From the NCBI GenBank assembly GCA_015206785.1, contig JADEZQ010000001.1:62001-126000 (forward strand): a stretch of DNA of 64,000 bases, given 5' to 3'. Below, piece after piece: positions 1-8,013 of the stretch; position 1 is the first letter of the stretch, and each line of letters opens with the position of its first letter. Both the position numbers and the translations under genes were made by a program. The notes beneath the pieces are model-generated. The model was not told the DNA's origin. It searched no databases and was given only the letters and a program-made list of their open reading frames with translations. Source of the stretch: Quinella sp. 2Q5 (GTDB lineage Bacteria; Bacillota; Negativicutes; Selenomonadales; Selenomonadaceae).

Positions 1-96
1 AATTGTCGCCGCGCGCCCCATGCGATACGCCAGCTCCGGCGGCAACTTCGTGTTCGCTTCGCCGCGCACGCCGTCCGTTCCAAACAGTCTTGCCAT
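1..96 (-). CDS. glmM: Phosphoglucosamine mutase GlmM, N-terminal fragment
   Basis: Only the first 32 codons lie in the window; the gene continues beyond base 1. They read [15 protein letters not shown] and then a stretch ending GRAA, which is the conserved start of GlmM. GlmM converts glucosamine-6-phosphate to glucosamine-1-phosphate for UDP-GlcNAc, the precursor of peptidoglycan and lipid A. The ATG at 96 follows a strong GGAGGGA ribosome binding site, and a promoter lies at 130-158. The catalytic serine region is outside the window. The N-terminal motif is distinctive enough to name the gene. Confidence 0.9.
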   Translation of the reverse strand, partial: MARLFGTDGVRGEANTKLPPELAYRMGRAATI

Positions 97-129
97 GAGA
101 ATCCCTCCGCTAAAAAAATTTTTGCCGCA

Positions 130-158
130 ATTTTATCGCTTATCGCCGCGCAAGGCAA
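130..158 (-). promoter_or_regulatory. Sigma-70/A-type promoter for glmM
   Basis: On the minus strand, TTGCCT (-35) is separated by 17 bases from TAAAAT (-10), followed about 35 bases later by the glmM ribosome binding site. Seen directly as a consensus match; activity is inferred. Confidence 0.65.
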
Positions 159-170
159 CCGACAGCTTCC

Positions 171-203
171 GCAAAAAAAAATCCCCGCCGAAGATGACGA
201 GGA
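171..203 (-). terminator. Rho-independent terminator of the DUF805/ABC locus
   Basis: On the minus strand a TCCTCG arm pairs with CGGGGA (one G-T pair) and is followed by a run of nine T. It lies just after the DUF805 stop codon and before the glmM promoter, so it separates the two transcription units. Confidence 0.6.
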
Positions 204-210
204 GAAAATT

Positions 211-663
211 TTATTCGAGCGGGTCCGGTCCGTGCGGATTGTCGCCTTTTGTGCCGGGGCAAAGCATGATGTAAACCGTGATGACCGTGTTGACGATGCT
301 CAAGGTGGTTTCCAGGAACGACGGCTCCGCTTCCGGCAAATGCAGATCGACCGAGAGCGTCAGCAGGGAACTTATCACGAACTGCACATAGGCAAGCCGC
401 TCGTCCTTATCCATGTCGTGCAGGCGTCTCATTGACAGGCAAAGACACGGAACCAGCCCTGCCAATGAAATTGCTCTGGTGACCACGACGCCTAAGGAAG
501 AGATTTCGTTGTGCCCGGCCAAGTCAATCGACAGCACCACGACCAGAATCAGCATCTCGGCTACAGCGAGCATAAACATCCGTTTGAAATATCGCCAACG
601 GTTGAGCCGCCCGTCGCGCTTCAAAAAATTTTCGACAAGCCCTCTATCGGGCACTCTACTCAT
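211..663 (-). CDS. DUF805 family small membrane protein
   Basis: This 150-residue protein has four hydrophobic stretches and the two hallmarks of DUF805: the motif RRLHDMDK after the second hydrophobic stretch and a C-terminal PGTKGDNPHGPDP. It also carries the GRLNRWRYF element typical of the family N-terminus. DUF805 proteins are inner-membrane proteins of unknown function. The ATG at 663 is preceded by AGAGGTG at good spacing; a TTG at 669 is possible but too close to that site. The gene follows the ABC ATPase by 24 bases and may be its last operon member. A second DUF805 protein is at 40557-41177. Confidence 0.8.
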   Translation of the reverse strand: MSRVPDRGLVENFLKRDGRLNRWRYFKRMFMLAVAEMLILVVVLSIDLAGHNEISSLGVVVTRAISLAGLVPCLCLSMRRLHDMDKDERLAYVQFVISSLLTLSVDLHLPEAEPSFLETTLSIVNTVITVYIMLCPGTKGDNPHGPDPLE

Positions 664-687
664 TTGCAAACACCTCTGCGAAAGATT

Positions 688-1797
688 TTACGCCAGCGAA
701 AAATTTATTCGATTGACGCCGTCGGAATACTCGTGGGAATAATTTTGCGCCAGGTTGTGCAGAATGGTCGCGCCCAAGTTGTCCTCGTCGATGTCCGCGT
801 CAAAGTCTCTGTCGAGCGGATTGAACGGCTTGCCCGCGCAGGTTAAAGTTATCTCGACGCTGTTATCGATCTCGGCGTAGGTCACGTCCAACGAAATTTT
901 CACGGCGTCTTCGCACGCGTTGTTGAGCATCTCGTAAATCAGTTCCTCGCAACAAAGTTGCAGGCGATTCGTTCGGCGAGCACTCAGCCCGTATTTTTCC
1001 GCGAAAGATTGAATGCCGCCCTGCATCGCCGGCAAGTCGAAGGCGCGTTCGGAAATTTCGTGGCTGAAATATTTTTGCTTGTGGATGAACGCGACGGTCT
1101 TGGGACGTTTGGGCGCGTCGAAGATTTCTGCGGGCGTGCCCTGCTCATAAATCACGCCGTCGGCGAAGAACAAAACTCTGTCGGCAACCTCGCGGGCAAA
1201 GTTCATCTCGTGCGTGACGATCAACATCGTCAAATCGTGTTTGGCGAGCATGCGAATGACTGCCAGCACCTCGCCAACCATTGTCGGGTCAAGCGCACTC
1301 GTCGGCTCGTCGAAGAGGATAACCTTCGGGTTCATCATCAGGCTGCGGCAGATGGCGATTCGCTGTTGTTGCCCGCCGGAGAGAACTTCGGGGAAGGTGT
1401 CCGCCTTAGACGTCAAGCCGACTTGCGCCAGGAGCTCCATTGCTTTTTGACGGGCGTCGTCGGGCGTCATGCCCAGAAGTTTTATCGGCGCGACGGTCAA
1501 ATTTTCCATAACGTTCATGTGCTTGAACAGGTTAAACCTTTGCCAGACCATGCCGAGCTTTCGGCGCACGCGGTCGATGTCGACGTTGGGCGCGGTGATT
1601 TCTTCGCCGTCGATGAAAATTTTTCCGCCGTCGGGAACTTCCAACAGCTCCAGGCACCGCAGGAAAATACTTTTGCCGCAGCCGCTGCCGCCGATGATTG
1701 CGATGCGTTCGCCTGCCTCAACCGTCAAGTCTATGCCGCGCAAGACTTCCAACGCACCGAAAGATTTCTTCAGCCCGCGCACTTCGATAACGCTCAT
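688..1797 (-). CDS. Polar amino-acid-type ABC transporter ATPase fused to an RsbW-like ATPase domain
   Basis: Residues 1 to about 240 are a complete GlnQ/HisP-type ATPase: Walker A GGSGCGKS, signature LSGGQQQR, Walker [14 protein letters not shown] and H-loop IVTHE. About 130 further residues follow. They resemble the histidine-kinase-like ATPase fold of anti-sigma kinases (HATPase_c_2, RsbW type): an N-box-like [13 protein letters not shown], a G1-like GKPFNPLD, and a C-terminal [14 protein letters not shown] then GVNRINFSL. GlnQ proteins normally end near residue 245, so this extension is unusual. The start ATG at 1797 overlaps the permease stop by four bases (ATGA). The ATPase half should drive import; the C-terminal half could sense or regulate, which is inference. 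Confidence 0.85.
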   Translation of the reverse strand: MSVIEVRGLKKSFGALEVLRGIDLTVEAGERIAIIGGSGCGKSIFLRCLELLEVPDGGKIFIDGEEITAPNVDIDRVRRKLGMVWQRFNLFKHMNVMENLTVAPIKLLGMTPDDARQKAMELLAQVGLTSKADTFPEVLSGGQQQRIAICRSLMMNPKVILFDEPTSALDPTMVGEVLAVIRMLAKHDLTMLIVTHEMNFAREVADRVLFFADGVIYEQGTPAEIFDAPKRPKTVAFIHKQKYFSHEISERAFDLPAMQGGIQSFAEKYGLSARRTNRLQLCCEELIYEMLNNACEDAVKISLDVTYAEIDNSVEITLTCAGKPFNPLDRDFDADIDEDNLGATILHNLAQNYSHEYSDGVNRINFSLA

Positions 1798-2456
1798 TGC
1801 CCGCGCCTCCTGTCGCTCCAATTGAAGAGCCCGTAAACCAGATACGACAACGCCAGATAAATTATCATGCCGCCGGTGATTGTGATCATCGGTTGCATTG
1901 TGCGCGAGGCGATGTTGTTTATGACGCGCGTCAAATCCGTGATGGTGACGTAACCGACGACGCTGGTCCACTGAATCAGGTTGACGATTGTGGATTGATA
2001 GACGGGCTTGGCGATTCTAACCAGTTGCGGCAACGTGACGAGCTTGAACGCCTGAAGTTTCGAGAAGCCCAGAGTCCGCGCCGCTTCAACCTGCCCGACG
2101 TCGAGAGCCATGAGCGAGGCGCGCAAGAGTTCCGCCACGTGCGCCGCCGTGTGCATAGAGAACGTCACCACCGCCACGAGTTCGGGGCTCAGTCCTTGGC
2201 GGGCGAAGACGCCGTAGAACAGCAACATTAGCAACATCAGCACGGGCGAGCCGCGGATTATCGAGATGTAAACCTGCGCGACGATCTTGAGCGGGGTGAA
2301 CTTGCCGACGCGAAAAAAACACAGCAGAGAGCCGAACAACGTTCCGAACAGCAGGCTCAGCGCGGAAATTTCCACCGTCACCCGCAGTCCGTTGAGGATG
2401 GTCAGCCAGCCGCCGTCTTTGAGGAAAATTTTATACAGCAGCTCCGTAAATTCCAT
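1794..2456 (-). CDS. Polar amino-acid-type ABC transporter permease (HisM/GlnP family)
   Basis: This 220-residue inner-membrane protein has about five transmembrane segments and the EAA loop [21 protein letters not shown] region that docks the ATPase. Its N-terminus (about residues 17-40) matches the conserved start of BPD_transp_1 domains in amino-acid importers. It is the only permease in the locus, so it presumably forms a homodimer. Its ATG at 2456 follows the stop of the first binding-protein gene by a few bases, and its stop overlaps the ATPase start, indicating translational coupling. Substrate is unknown because the accompanying binding proteins are atypical. Confidence 0.9.
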   Translation of the reverse strand: MEFTELLYKIFLKDGGWLTILNGLRVTVEISALSLLFGTLFGSLLCFFRVGKFTPLKIVAQVYISIIRGSPVLMLLMLLFYGVFARQGLSPELVAVVTFSMHTAAHVAELLRASLMALDVGQVEAARTLGFSKLQAFKLVTLPQLVRIAKPVYQSTIVNLIQWTSVVGYVTITDLTRVINNIASRTMQPMITITGGMIIYLALSYLVYGLFNWSDRRRGQ

Positions 2457-2460
2457 ACGC

Positions 2461-3312
2461 TCACTTCTTCTCTGCTTTGAAGATCATGTGGACGTTCTTG
2501 TCCTTGAAGTACGGCTCGGACAGAATGACGCCGTCGGGTTTGTCGCTGTCTTCGGGGATGACTTCGCTGATGGGGACGATTGCCCAGAAGACGACGTCGA
2601 CTTGTTTGGAGGTCAACGCGGCGGCACGGGCACCGCTTTCGATTTGGATGAGCTCAACGTTCTTGTGCAGGCGGTTGCCAACTTCAGCGAGCACGGCGGT
2701 ATTGAAACCCGCGGGCGTTCCGTTTGCCAAAACCAAATCCAAAGGCGGCAGGTCACCCGTCACGGCAACTTTGATCGTGTCTGCGCCGTCGAAGTGCGGC
2801 AACTCCACGGGTGCGGGGTCGGTGCCCTCTTTGATGTCGGTGATGTATTCCTTCGTCAGGCGGTCAAGCGTACCGTCAGCTTGCATGTCTTTGATGACTT
2901 TGTTGAGCGAATCGCGCAGTTCGGTTTCGTCTTCGCGCAGGGCAAAGCAGAACGAATCGATGAATTCGAGCGAATGATCCTTGAGCACCTCAAAGCGCGG
3001 TTCTTTCGCCAGAATGTAACGCGCAACGCTGCGATAGGTGCTCATCTCGTCGACCTGCCCCGCTTGAATCGCTGACTGCATCTGCGCCAGGCTGTCGAAG
3101 AAAACGATCTTGTGCGAGGCAATCTTCACGTCGAGCGTGTCTTCAATCTTGCGCATGAACTCATCGAAATTTTCCTCGCTTGCGTTCAGGCGGGTTATCA
3201 TGCCGAGCTTGACTTTGGAGGCGTCCTTGTCGATGGGCTTCTTGCCTTCGGAGCCGCAACCCGTCATCAGCACAAGCGCACAAATCATCATCAGGGTCAA
3301 AAATTTTTTCAT
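2461..3312 (-). CDS. Permuted family-3-like solute-binding lipoprotein (copy 1)
   Basis: The 283-residue product starts with a lipoprotein signal peptide ending LVLMTGCG, so the mature protein should be anchored by its cysteine. The sequence then reads in an unusual order. About residues 35-165 resemble the second half of a family-3 solute-binding protein, ending DMQADGTLDRLTKEYITD, which is normally the C-terminal helix. About residues 180-283 resemble the normal N-terminal half (TIKVAVTGDLPPLDLV, then GFNTAVLAEVGNRL and VDVVFWAIVP). It is the closest of five paralogues to the permease gene. The bound solute cannot be predicted; the usual carboxylate-binding arginine motif after the VDVVFW strand is absent. 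Confidence 0.8.
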   Translation of the reverse strand: MKKFLTLMMICALVLMTGCGSEGKKPIDKDASKVKLGMITRLNASEENFDEFMRKIEDTLDVKIASHKIVFFDSLAQMQSAIQAGQVDEMSTYRSVARYILAKEPRFEVLKDHSLEFIDSFCFALREDETELRDSLNKVIKDMQADGTLDRLTKEYITDIKEGTDPAPVELPHFDGADTIKVAVTGDLPPLDLVLANGTPAGFNTAVLAEVGNRLHKNVELIQIESGARAAALTSKQVDVVFWAIVPISEVIPEDSDKPDGVILSEPYFKDKNVHMIFKAEKK

Positions 3313-3321
3313 GTGGTTACC

Positions 3322-4158
3322 TCATTTCTTCAGCTTAACGTGAACAATCTCGTCGGTGAAATACGGCACAGTCAGAATCACGCCTTCGGGGATGTCGCAG
3401 TCGGGCGGGGCAAGCGTTTCGTTCTGCGGCACGGCAACCCAAAACACAACGTCGACCTGTTTGGACGTCAGAGCCACGGCTCGGGCACCGCTGTCGATTT
3501 TGACAAGCTCAAAGTTTTTGCCGAGTTTCGAAGCAATTTCGGCAAGTAGCGCGGTATTGAAACCGGAGGGTCTGCCGTCCGGCAAAACCAAATCCAAAGG
3601 CGGCAGGTCACCGGTCACGGCAACCTTAACCGTCTCCGCGTCATTGAAGTTCGGCATCGCCACGGGTGGCAAGTTTTCATCAGCGTTCGTGATATAAGTT
3701 CCCGTCAGCTTCTTGAGCGTGCCCTCCGTCCGTAGCTCGTCAATGGCGGTGTCGAATTCCTTCTGCAAGGCGACGTTCTCCTTGAGCAGGGCGCAACAGA
3801 ACGAGTCGGAAACCTTCGGGATGCCGTGGTTCACGGGCACGAAGTCATCGTTCTGCGCGATAAGGTAGTTCGACACGCTGTAATAGGTGCTCAGCGCGTC
3901 AATCTGCTTCGATTTCAGGGCGGCAACCATCGACGTCATGTTGTCGAAGAAAATATGTTTGGGCGCGTACATTCCCGAAGTCTGTTGCATGCGGGAGGAT
4001 GCCTTCTCGAAGTAATTGTCCAGCAAGGTTTCGCTAACGTTCAGGTGGGTTATCATGCCGAGTTTGATTTGTCCTTCGGCGGATTTTTTTTCGCCGCTGC
4101 CGCAACCCGTCATCAGCGCGAGCACGCAAACCATCAGCAGGGTCAAAAATTTTTTCAT
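3322..4158 (-). CDS. Permuted family-3-like solute-binding lipoprotein (copy 2)
   Basis: A 278-residue lipoprotein with signal peptide ending LALMTGCG. It shares the permuted order of its neighbours: lobe-2-like segment first, then the helix ELRTEGTLKKLTGTYITN, then the normally N-terminal strand VKVAVTGDLPPLDLVLPDG. It is the most divergent copy in the first half (a short insertion with a QQTSGMYAPKH element) but keeps SGARAVALTSKQVDVVFW. The gap to copy 1 is nine bases, with a GAGGTAACC ribosome binding site, so the genes are co-transcribed. A different ligand from the other copies is plausible but unproven. Confidence 0.8.
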   Translation of the reverse strand: MKKFLTLLMVCVLALMTGCGSGEKKSAEGQIKLGMITHLNVSETLLDNYFEKASSRMQQTSGMYAPKHIFFDNMTSMVAALKSKQIDALSTYYSVSNYLIAQNDDFVPVNHGIPKVSDSFCCALLKENVALQKEFDTAIDELRTEGTLKKLTGTYITNADENLPPVAMPNFNDAETVKVAVTGDLPPLDLVLPDGRPSGFNTALLAEIASKLGKNFELVKIDSGARAVALTSKQVDVVFWVAVPQNETLAPPDCDIPEGVILTVPYFTDEIVHVKLKK

Positions 4159-4167
4159 CGGGCTACC

Positions 4168-5001
4168 TCACGATTTGATTTTGAGATGTTTGACGGAGTC
4201 CTTGAAGTAGGGCGTGCTGAATTCGACGCCTTCGGGCTTATCGATTTCGGAGGGGAGATTGTTGCCGTTGGGAACGACCGCCCAGAAGATCACGTCGATT
4301 TGATTGGAGGCAAGAGCCGCGGCACGTGCACCGCTGTCGATGTTGACGAGCTCAATGTTGCGACCGATGCGTTTGGCAATTTCGGCGAGCATGGCGGTAT
4401 TGAAGCCGGCGGGCGTTCCATCAGGCAGAACCAAATCCAAGGGCGGCAAGTCACCCGTCACGCCGACCTTGATCGTCGGTGCGCCGTCAATCATGGGAAT
4501 TTCCACGCGGGGAATATTGTCGGGCTCGGCGTCGGTGATGTAATCCTTGACGAGTTTGTCGAGCGTGCCGTCGGACTTCATCTCGTCGATTGCCTTGTCG
4601 AGCTGTGCTTTAAGTTCGGTGTCGTCCTTGCGCACGGCAAAGCAGAATGAATCGCTAAGCTTGCTCAACGCGTTGTCGGGAACTGATTCGTATTTGCCCG
4701 CGCCCGAAAGATAATTGGCGACGCACGAGTAAACGCTGATCTCGTTGACGTCGTTGGACTCAAGCCCCATCTGCATCGTGCTCAGGTTGTCGAAAAATTT
4801 CACGGTGTTCAATGCGACCTTCAAATCCGCCTTCTTGACGAGCTCGTCGTAAAGTTCTTTCATCTTCTGTTCGGTGGTGTTCAGGTGCGCAATCATGCCG
4901 AGTTTGGTCTCGTCGGCGGAAGGAGGAGTTTTGTCGGAGCCGCCGCAACCCGTCATCAACACGAGCGCACAGACCATCAGCAGAGCAAAAATTTTTTTCA
5001 T
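4168..5001 (-). CDS. Permuted family-3-like solute-binding lipoprotein (copy 3)
   Basis: A 277-residue lipoprotein with signal peptide ending LVLMTGCGG. It has the same permuted architecture as its neighbours. From SFCFAVRKDDTELKAQLDKA through the following 30-odd residues it is almost identical to copy 4, while the signal peptide looks like copies 1 and 2. This mosaic pattern points to recent duplication or gene conversion. The C-terminal half carries GVTGDLPPLDLVLPDG and IDSGARAAALASNQIDVIFW. It is spaced nine bases from copy 2 and has its own GAGGTGATCC-like ribosome binding site. Confidence 0.8.
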   Translation of the reverse strand: MKKIFALLMVCALVLMTGCGGSDKTPPSADETKLGMIAHLNTTEQKMKELYDELVKKADLKVALNTVKFFDNLSTMQMGLESNDVNEISVYSCVANYLSGAGKYESVPDNALSKLSDSFCFAVRKDDTELKAQLDKAIDEMKSDGTLDKLVKDYITDAEPDNIPRVEIPMIDGAPTIKVGVTGDLPPLDLVLPDGTPAGFNTAMLAEIAKRIGRNIELVNIDSGARAAALASNQIDVIFWAVVPNGNNLPSEIDKPEGVEFSTPYFKDSVKHLKIKS

Positions 5002-5043
5002 CGGATCACCTCATCGAATCAATTTGGCGAGAACGATGTCGCC

Positions 5044-5901
5044 TCACTTGTTGTACTTCAGGTGGCTGATGTCGTCTTTGAAGTAGGGCGTGCTGAATTC
5101 CACGCCCGCGGGCTTGTCGATGTCGGCGGGGACTTTGTCGTTGCCGGGGACGACCGCCCAGAAGATAACGTCGATTTGATTGGATGTTAACGCCGCGGCA
5201 CGCGCACCGCTATCGATGTCGACGAGCTCAACGTTGCGACCGATTCGTTTGGCAATTTCAGCGAGCATGGCGGTGTTGAAGCCGGCGGGCGTTCCATCAG
5301 GCAGAACCAAATCCAAAGGCGGCAGGTCACCCGTCACGCCGACTTTGAGCGTTTCGTTGCCTTCGGTCATGGGAATTTCCACGGCAGGAATGTTGTCGGG
5401 CTCGGCGTCGGTGATGTAATCCTTGACGAGTTTGTCGAGCGTGCCGTCAGACTTCATTTCGTCGATTGCCTTGTCAAGCTGTGCTTTGAGTTCGGTATCG
5501 TCCTTGCGCACGGCAAAGCAGAACGAATCGCTAAGCTTGCCAAAGGAAGTTTCGGTAGGGGCGAAGTGATTGTTCGTGGCGGTGATGTATTTGGCGACGC
5601 TCTCGTAAACGCTGATCTGGTCGACGCTGCCGCTTTCGATACCCATCTGCATCATGCGCAGGTTTTCGTAAAACGTGATGGTGTACTTGGAGACGTTGAC
5701 GCCGGTCTTTTCGGTGACGTTGTCGAGGATGCCTTCCATCTTCTTTTCGTTGGCATTCAGGTGAGTTATCATGCCCAGCTTAATCGGCTTGGCTTCGGGG
5801 GCTTTGGTATTATCGCCGCCCGACGAGCCGCCACAGCCCGTGAACAGTGCGCCCGCCAATACGCAGGACAGGAGAACCTTGACAGCCTTTTTGATATTCA
5901 T
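5044..5901 (-). CDS. Permuted family-3-like solute-binding lipoprotein (copy 4)
   Basis: A 285-residue lipoprotein with a signal peptide unlike the other copies (MNIKKAVKVLLSCVLAG, lipobox FTGCGG). The mature part has the shared permuted order and is nearly identical to copy 3 across the central helix and linker (KLVKDYITDAEPDNIP). After the linker it reads VEIPMTEGNETLKVGVTG and then the common LPPLDLVLPDG. The 42-base gap to copy 3 is the largest in the cluster and shows no clear terminator. The ribosome binding site GGAGG lies at suitable distance upstream of the ATG at 5901. Confidence 0.8.
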   Translation of the reverse strand: MNIKKAVKVLLSCVLAGALFTGCGGSSGGDNTKAPEAKPIKLGMITHLNANEKKMEGILDNVTEKTGVNVSKYTITFYENLRMMQMGIESGSVDQISVYESVAKYITATNNHFAPTETSFGKLSDSFCFAVRKDDTELKAQLDKAIDEMKSDGTLDKLVKDYITDAEPDNIPAVEIPMTEGNETLKVGVTGDLPPLDLVLPDGTPAGFNTAMLAEIAKRIGRNVELVDIDSGARAAALTSNQIDVIFWAVVPGNDKVPADIDKPAGVEFSTPYFKDDISHLKYNK

Positions 5902-5922
5902 GTCGTTAAACCTCCGTGAAAA

Positions 5923-6786
5923 TTATTTGGTGCTCTTGAGCTTGATATGAGCGACGTTGTCCGTGAAATATGGCGTGCTCAGTTCCAGACCCGCGGGCTT
6001 GTCGATGTCTTTGGGGATGTCGTCGTTGCCGAAGGGGACGACCGCCCAGAAGACCACGTCAATCAGTTTCGACGTCAGAGCCGCGGCTCGCGCACCCGTC
6101 TCAATATGAACAAGTTCGATGTTGCGGTTGATGCGGCGAGCAACTTCGGCGAGCATGGCGGTGTTGAAACCGGCGGGCGTTCCATCAGGCAGAATCAAAT
6201 CCAACGGCGGCAAGTCGCCCGTGATGCCGACTTTGATTGTCGGTGCGCCGTCAATCATGGGAATTTCCACGCGGGGAACGTTGTCGGATTTGACGTCGGT
6301 GATGTATTCGTTGACGAGCTTATCGAGCGTGCCGTCGGCTTTCATGTCGGCAACCGCCTTGTCGAGCTCGGCTTTAAGTTCGGTGTCGTCCTTGCGCACG
6401 GCGAAGCAGAATGAGTAGCGAATCTTCTCAAGCGCGTTGTCGGGAACGATCTCGTACTTGTTGTTGGTGGCGATGATGTATTTGGCGACGGTGCTATAGA
6501 GGCTGACCTCTTCGATGGTGCCCGCGTCCAGACCCATCTGCATGGTCTTCAAGTTGTCGTAGAATTTCGGGCGACGGTGCGTGTCTTTGATGCCGCTCTT
6601 CTCTTCAATGGTCATCAAGACGCCTTCGAAGGAAATTTCGTCAGAATTCAACGGGGCGAGCATGCCGAGCTGAACTTCCTTGCCGGAAAAATTGCTGCCG
6701 GTCTTGTCGACGCCCTGTTGACCGCCGGAGCCGCAGCCCGCCATCAACAGCACTGCCGCGCAGATTATCGCGAAAAAATTTCTCAT
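5923..6786 (-). CDS. Permuted family-3-like solute-binding lipoprotein (copy 5, first in operon)
   Basis: A 287-residue lipoprotein with signal peptide ending VLLMAGCGSGG. Its permuted architecture matches the four downstream copies. The linker VPRVEIPMIDGAPTIKVG is shared with copy 3. It lies 13 bases downstream of the mreB stop with only an AAGGA ribosome binding site between, so it may be co-transcribed with mreB; no separate promoter was found. As the first binding-protein gene it would probably be the best expressed, which is inference. Confidence 0.8.
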   Translation of the reverse strand: MRNFFAIICAAVLLMAGCGSGGQQGVDKTGSNFSGKEVQLGMLAPLNSDEISFEGVLMTIEEKSGIKDTHRRPKFYDNLKTMQMGLDAGTIEEVSLYSTVAKYIIATNNKYEIVPDNALEKIRYSFCFAVRKDDTELKAELDKAVADMKADGTLDKLVNEYITDVKSDNVPRVEIPMIDGAPTIKVGITGDLPPLDLILPDGTPAGFNTAMLAEVARRINRNIELVHIETGARAAALTSKLIDVVFWAVVPFGNDDIPKDIDKPAGLELSTPYFTDNVAHIKLKSTK

Positions 6787-6799
6787 GTCAATCCTTCAC

Positions 6800-7789
6800 T
6801 CAAAGCGTCTTGCTGAACTCGATTGCCTTGCCCGTGCCGAGAGCCACGCAACTCAACGGGTCGTCGGCGAGCATGGCGGGGATATTGGTTTCCGTGCGAA
6901 TCAAATCCGCCAGACCGTAGAGCATTGCGCCGCCGCCGGTCAAAATGATTCCGTGATCCATGATGTCGCTGGCAAGTTCGGGAGGAGTTCTTTCCAGGAC
7001 ATTTTTGACGCAGGTGACGATGTTCTCAACCGAATCTTGCAACGCGGCGGCTATCTCGTCCGATTCGACGGTGATGTTCTTGGGCAGACCGCTCACCACG
7101 TCACGCCCGCGCACCTGCATGGATTTGTTGCGAGCCTGGGGATAGGCTGCGCCGATTTCGATTTTGATATTTTCGGCGGTGCGTTCGCCAATCATCAGGT
7201 TGTATTCCTTCTTGATGTGGAACTCGATGTCGCTGTTGAATTTGTCGCCGGCAATGCGCAAACTTTCTCCGCAGACGATGCCGCCCAAAGAAATTACGGC
7301 AACGTCGCAGGTGCCGCCGCCGATGTCGATAACCATTGATCCGACGGGCTCGGAGATATCGATGCCTGCGCCCAACGCCGCGGCTATCGGCTCCTCAATG
7401 AGCTCGGTCTTCTTGGCACCCGCCTGTTCAGCAGCTTCCTGCACCGCGCGCTTTTCCACGGCATTGACACCCGTCGGCACGCAGATCATCACCTTCGGTC
7501 TGAACAGAAACGACCGCCCGACAACTTTTTCCAGGAAGTGGCGAATCATCGACTCGGTCATTTCGTAATCGGCAATGACGCCGTCTTTAAGCGGACGAAT
7601 CGCCACGATGTTGCCGGGCGTGCGGCCGATCATCTCCTTAGCTTCCGCGCCGATTGCCAAAATTTTATCGTTGTCCTTGTCCACCGCCACGACCGACGGC
7701 TCGCGCAGAACTATACCTTTGCCTTTGACGTAGACCAAAACATTTGCCGTGCCCAAATCTATTCCGACGCTCATTGACATGCCAAACAA
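6800..7789 (-). CDS. mreB: Rod-shape-determining actin homologue MreB/Mbl
   Basis: The 329-residue product carries the actin-fold signatures GIDLGTANVLVYVKGKG (phosphate 1), VIDIGGGTCDVAVIS (phosphate 2) and ILTGGGAMLYGL (adenosine). MreB-family filaments direct lateral cell-wall synthesis under the inner membrane. I place the start at the TTG at 7789: AAAGGAG lies 8 bases upstream and the product then begins MFGMSMSVGIDLG, as MreB/Mbl proteins do. A reading frame open to 7861 would add 24 untypical residues. Its promoter is at 7839-7867. The closest subtype seems to be Mbl, but that is not certain. No mreC/mreD follow; the binding-protein cluster does. Confidence 0.93.
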   Translation of the reverse strand: MFGMSMSVGIDLGTANVLVYVKGKGIVLREPSVVAVDKDNDKILAIGAEAKEMIGRTPGNIVAIRPLKDGVIADYEMTESMIRHFLEKVVGRSFLFRPKVMICVPTGVNAVEKRAVQEAAEQAGAKKTELIEEPIAAALGAGIDISEPVGSMVIDIGGGTCDVAVISLGGIVCGESLRIAGDKFNSDIEFHIKKEYNLMIGERTAENIKIEIGAAYPQARNKSMQVRGRDVVSGLPKNITVESDEIAAALQDSVENIVTCVKNVLERTPPELASDIMDHGIILTGGGAMLYGLADLIRTETNIPAMLADDPLSCVALGTGKAIEFSKTL

Positions 7790-7838
7790 ATGAAAAACTC
7801 CTTTCTGCCAACGCGTAAATTTCCTGTAAGACGCACGA

Positions 7839-7867
7839 ATTTTATCACGCTTCATTTTCATTTACAA
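7839..7867 (-). promoter_or_regulatory. Probable promoter of mreB
   Basis: On the minus strand TTGTAA and TAAAAT are separated by 17 bases, about 50 bases upstream of the TTG start. The -35 box is a weak match. It lies back to back with the rpsF promoter at 7912-7940. Confidence 0.5.
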
Positions 7868-7911
7868 GGCGGCTCAAAAATTCTGCGCGGGGGAAAAATT
7901 TTCCGCACGCC

Positions 7912-7940
7912 TTGCCTAATGACAACGGCAATGATATAAT
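7912..7940 (+). promoter_or_regulatory. Promoter of the rpsF-ssb-rpsR operon
   Basis: TTGCCT, 17 bases, then a perfect TATAAT, about 70 bases upstream of the rpsF start. Confidence 0.75.
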
Positions 7941-8013
7941 GCGACGCCGTCAAGCTAATCATCAAGCTCTCTGCTCTTAATTGAGCCGACAGACCAAAGG
8001 GAGGTGTATTCAG

